A DNA stretch of 64,000 nt from NCBI GenBank assembly GCA_019240215.1, contig JAFAYQ010000035.1, positions 44,123-108,122 of the forward strand. Direction: 5' to 3'. Shown here piece by piece: positions 62,972 to 64,000 of the stretch. This DNA is from Actinomycetota bacterium. Its GTDB lineage: Bacteria > Actinomycetota > Actinomycetes > Streptosporangiales > Streptosporangiaceae. Below the pieces are notes generated by a model, which had not been told where the DNA came from, ran no database searches, and was given only the letters and a program-made list of their open reading frames with translations. The stretch's first letter is position 1; every line of letters starts with the position of its first letter. The translations under genes were made by a program, and so were the position numbers.

Positions 62972-63285
62972 ATGCAGACGATGGTGGCGGCCGGACCGGA
63001 CCGGCTGTGGGCGGAGGATTCGGGCGGGGACGGGCCGGTGCTGGTCCTGCTGCACTCAGGGGTGGCCGACTCCCGGCTGTGGGATCCGGTCTGGCCCGGG
63101 CTGGTCACCGATTTCCGGGTGATCCGCTACGACAACCGCGGCTTCGGGCCAACCGGCAGGCCGCCGAGCGCATACCGGGCTGTCAGCTCATCACCATGCC
63201 CGGTGTCGACCACTACCCCACCGTGCGTGAGCCGCAGCTCGTCCTGCAGACGATCCGTGACCACGGCCGGCCCAGCCGTCCCTGA
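62972..63285 (+). pseudogene. alpha/beta hydrolase with its middle deleted
   Basis: The frame from ATG 62972 encodes LWAEDSGGDGPVLVLLHSG and DFRVIRYDNRGFG, the first about 60 residues of an alpha/beta hydrolase. Just after 63150 the match jumps, in another frame, to AERIPGCQLITMPGVDHYP, the C-terminal histidine region, which ends at 63285. The nucleophile and acid segments (about 150 residues) are missing. It looks like one gene with an out-of-frame internal deletion, and no functional product is expected. Confidence 0.78.
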
Positions 63286-63336
63286 CCGCCGGGCCCGCGG
63301 CCGGTTGGCCACGGACCCGGGGCTGGTAGTTGGTGA

Positions 63337-64000
63337 TCACCACCCCCAGTTCAGGGCGCCCACCCGTAACAGCGGCTGAGCACCGACCCGGAGAGCGGGC
63401 CAGACGGCGTCGGCCAGCAGGTGGGTGGTTTCCTCGTCGGTGACGTTGATCCCGGCGATGAAGTACTGGACGCCGGCGTCGGCCAGTGCCTGATAGTGGC
63501 CGATCGCGTCCTTGGGAGTGGCGAACACCCGGCGGACGTTCAGGTCAGCATCCGGGATCCGGGTGGCGGCCTGCTTGCGGGCCAGCTGGGCGTCGTCGTC
63601 GGCCAGCACCAGCAGCGGGGTGAAATGCGACCGCAGCACCGACTCAAAGGGACGGCCGATCGCGGCGCAGTGGGTGCGGAGGACGCCGTACTTGCGGACC
63701 ACGTCGGTGACGTCGAACGCGGACCCGGCCCACTCGTGCGGGGCGAAATTACTCACATCAGCCAGCTCAGCCACCTGCCGCAGCGTGGTGCGTTCCCCGC
63801 CGCCGCCGATCAGGACCGGGACGTGCGGCTGCTGGACCGGGCCGGGCCGCAACCCGCCGTCCCACAGCTTGCGCACGGTGCGGACGGTCTCAGCCATGGC
63901 CTGCTGCCGCACGCCGGTGGGCTCGAACGGAATCCCCAGCTGCTCAAACTCCGGCACATCATCGCCGATCCCGGCCCCCAGCACCAGCCGGCCACCGCTG
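63337..64000 (-). CDS. F420-type luciferase-like oxidoreductase, N-terminus cut by window edge
   Basis: At least 221 residues, open to the right edge. The visible start SGGRLVLGAGIGDDVPEFEQLGIPF matches the middle of luciferase-like oxidoreductases (strand 5 region). PHVPVLIGGGGERTTLRQVAELADVSNF and DAIGHYQALADAGVQYFIAGI follow, as in actinobacterial F420-dependent members. The stop at 63337 gives a complete C-terminus (RVGALNWGW). The N-terminal third lies beyond base 64000. It is not the missing part of the fragment at 53495, which has a different sequence in the overlapping region. Confidence 0.85.
   Translation of the reverse strand, partial: SGGRLVLGAGIGDDVPEFEQLGIPFEPTGVRQQAMAETVRTVRKLWDGGLRPGPVQQPHVPVLIGGGGERTTLRQVAELADVSNFAPHEWAGSAFDVTDVVRKYGVLRTHCAAIGRPFESVLRSHFTPLLVLADDDAQLARKQAATRIPDADLNVRRVFATPKDAIGHYQALADAGVQYFIAGINVTDEETTHLLADAVWPALRVGAQPLLRVGALNWGW

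Overview
This is a GC-rich chromosomal segment (roughly 70% G+C by eye) from an actinomycete. The signs are frequent GTG starts, GTGA/ATGA stop-start overlaps, a mycothiol-dependent-type maleylpyruvate isomerase, several F420-type luciferase-like oxidoreductases, a GTP-type PEP carboxykinase and short regulator genes with AT-rich promoters. I see no rRNA, tRNA, transposase, phage gene, CRISPR array or replication origin. The window is dominated by accessory catabolism of aromatic compounds and amines.

Layout. 0-8.3 kb: an edge-truncated MalT/LuxR regulator, an alpha/beta hydrolase, an IclR regulator divergent from a three-gene gentisate operon (gentisate dioxygenase, maleylpyruvate isomerase, 3-hydroxybenzoate 6-hydroxylase), then pckG. 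8.3-12.6 kb: small unlinked genes. 12.6-23.7 kb: the most interesting block. A plus-strand operon (acetoacetate-decarboxylase-like protein, HpaE-, HpaD- and HpaG-like meta-cleavage enzymes) converges on a minus-strand operon (glutamine-synthetase-like ligase, P450-reductase fusion, aberrant Rieske protein). The ligase gene is divergent from a glutamine-amidotransferase-like hydrolase, a MarR regulator and a PuuD-like hydrolase. 25.4-36.1 kb: an amino-acid/amine permease, a PLP decarboxylase, a ureohydrolase, an MFS transporter and a copper amine oxidase. 36.2-41.3 kb: a lone IF-1, rpiA and a five-gene run from a muconolactone-isomerase-like protein to an esterase. 41.4-51.5 kb: a GntR regulator divergent from an eight-gene aromatic-type operon that includes an AceE-like thiamine enzyme. 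51.6-64 kb: an OsmC protein, a decayed stretch (MFS and luciferase-like remnants), a LigD-type ligase domain, hutH-hutU, a dimethylglycine-dehydrogenase-like/cupin/PhyH operon, a hydrolase remnant and an edge-truncated F420 oxidoreductase.

How it may fit together. A dyad of the form CGTTT-N6-AAACG lies upstream of the meta-cleavage operon (12628), in the ligase/amidotransferase divergent promoter (21506) and upstream of the permease (25403). I infer one regulon for uptake, gamma-glutamylation, oxidation and ring cleavage of an amine, comparable in logic to aniline degradation (AtdA1/AtdA2) but with a fused P450 and an atypical Rieske protein. At least five genes (aminoglycoside-phosphotransferase-like, glutathione-synthetase-like, MFS, luciferase-like, alpha/beta hydrolase) are truncated or carry internal deletions, so the segment looks evolutionarily active.
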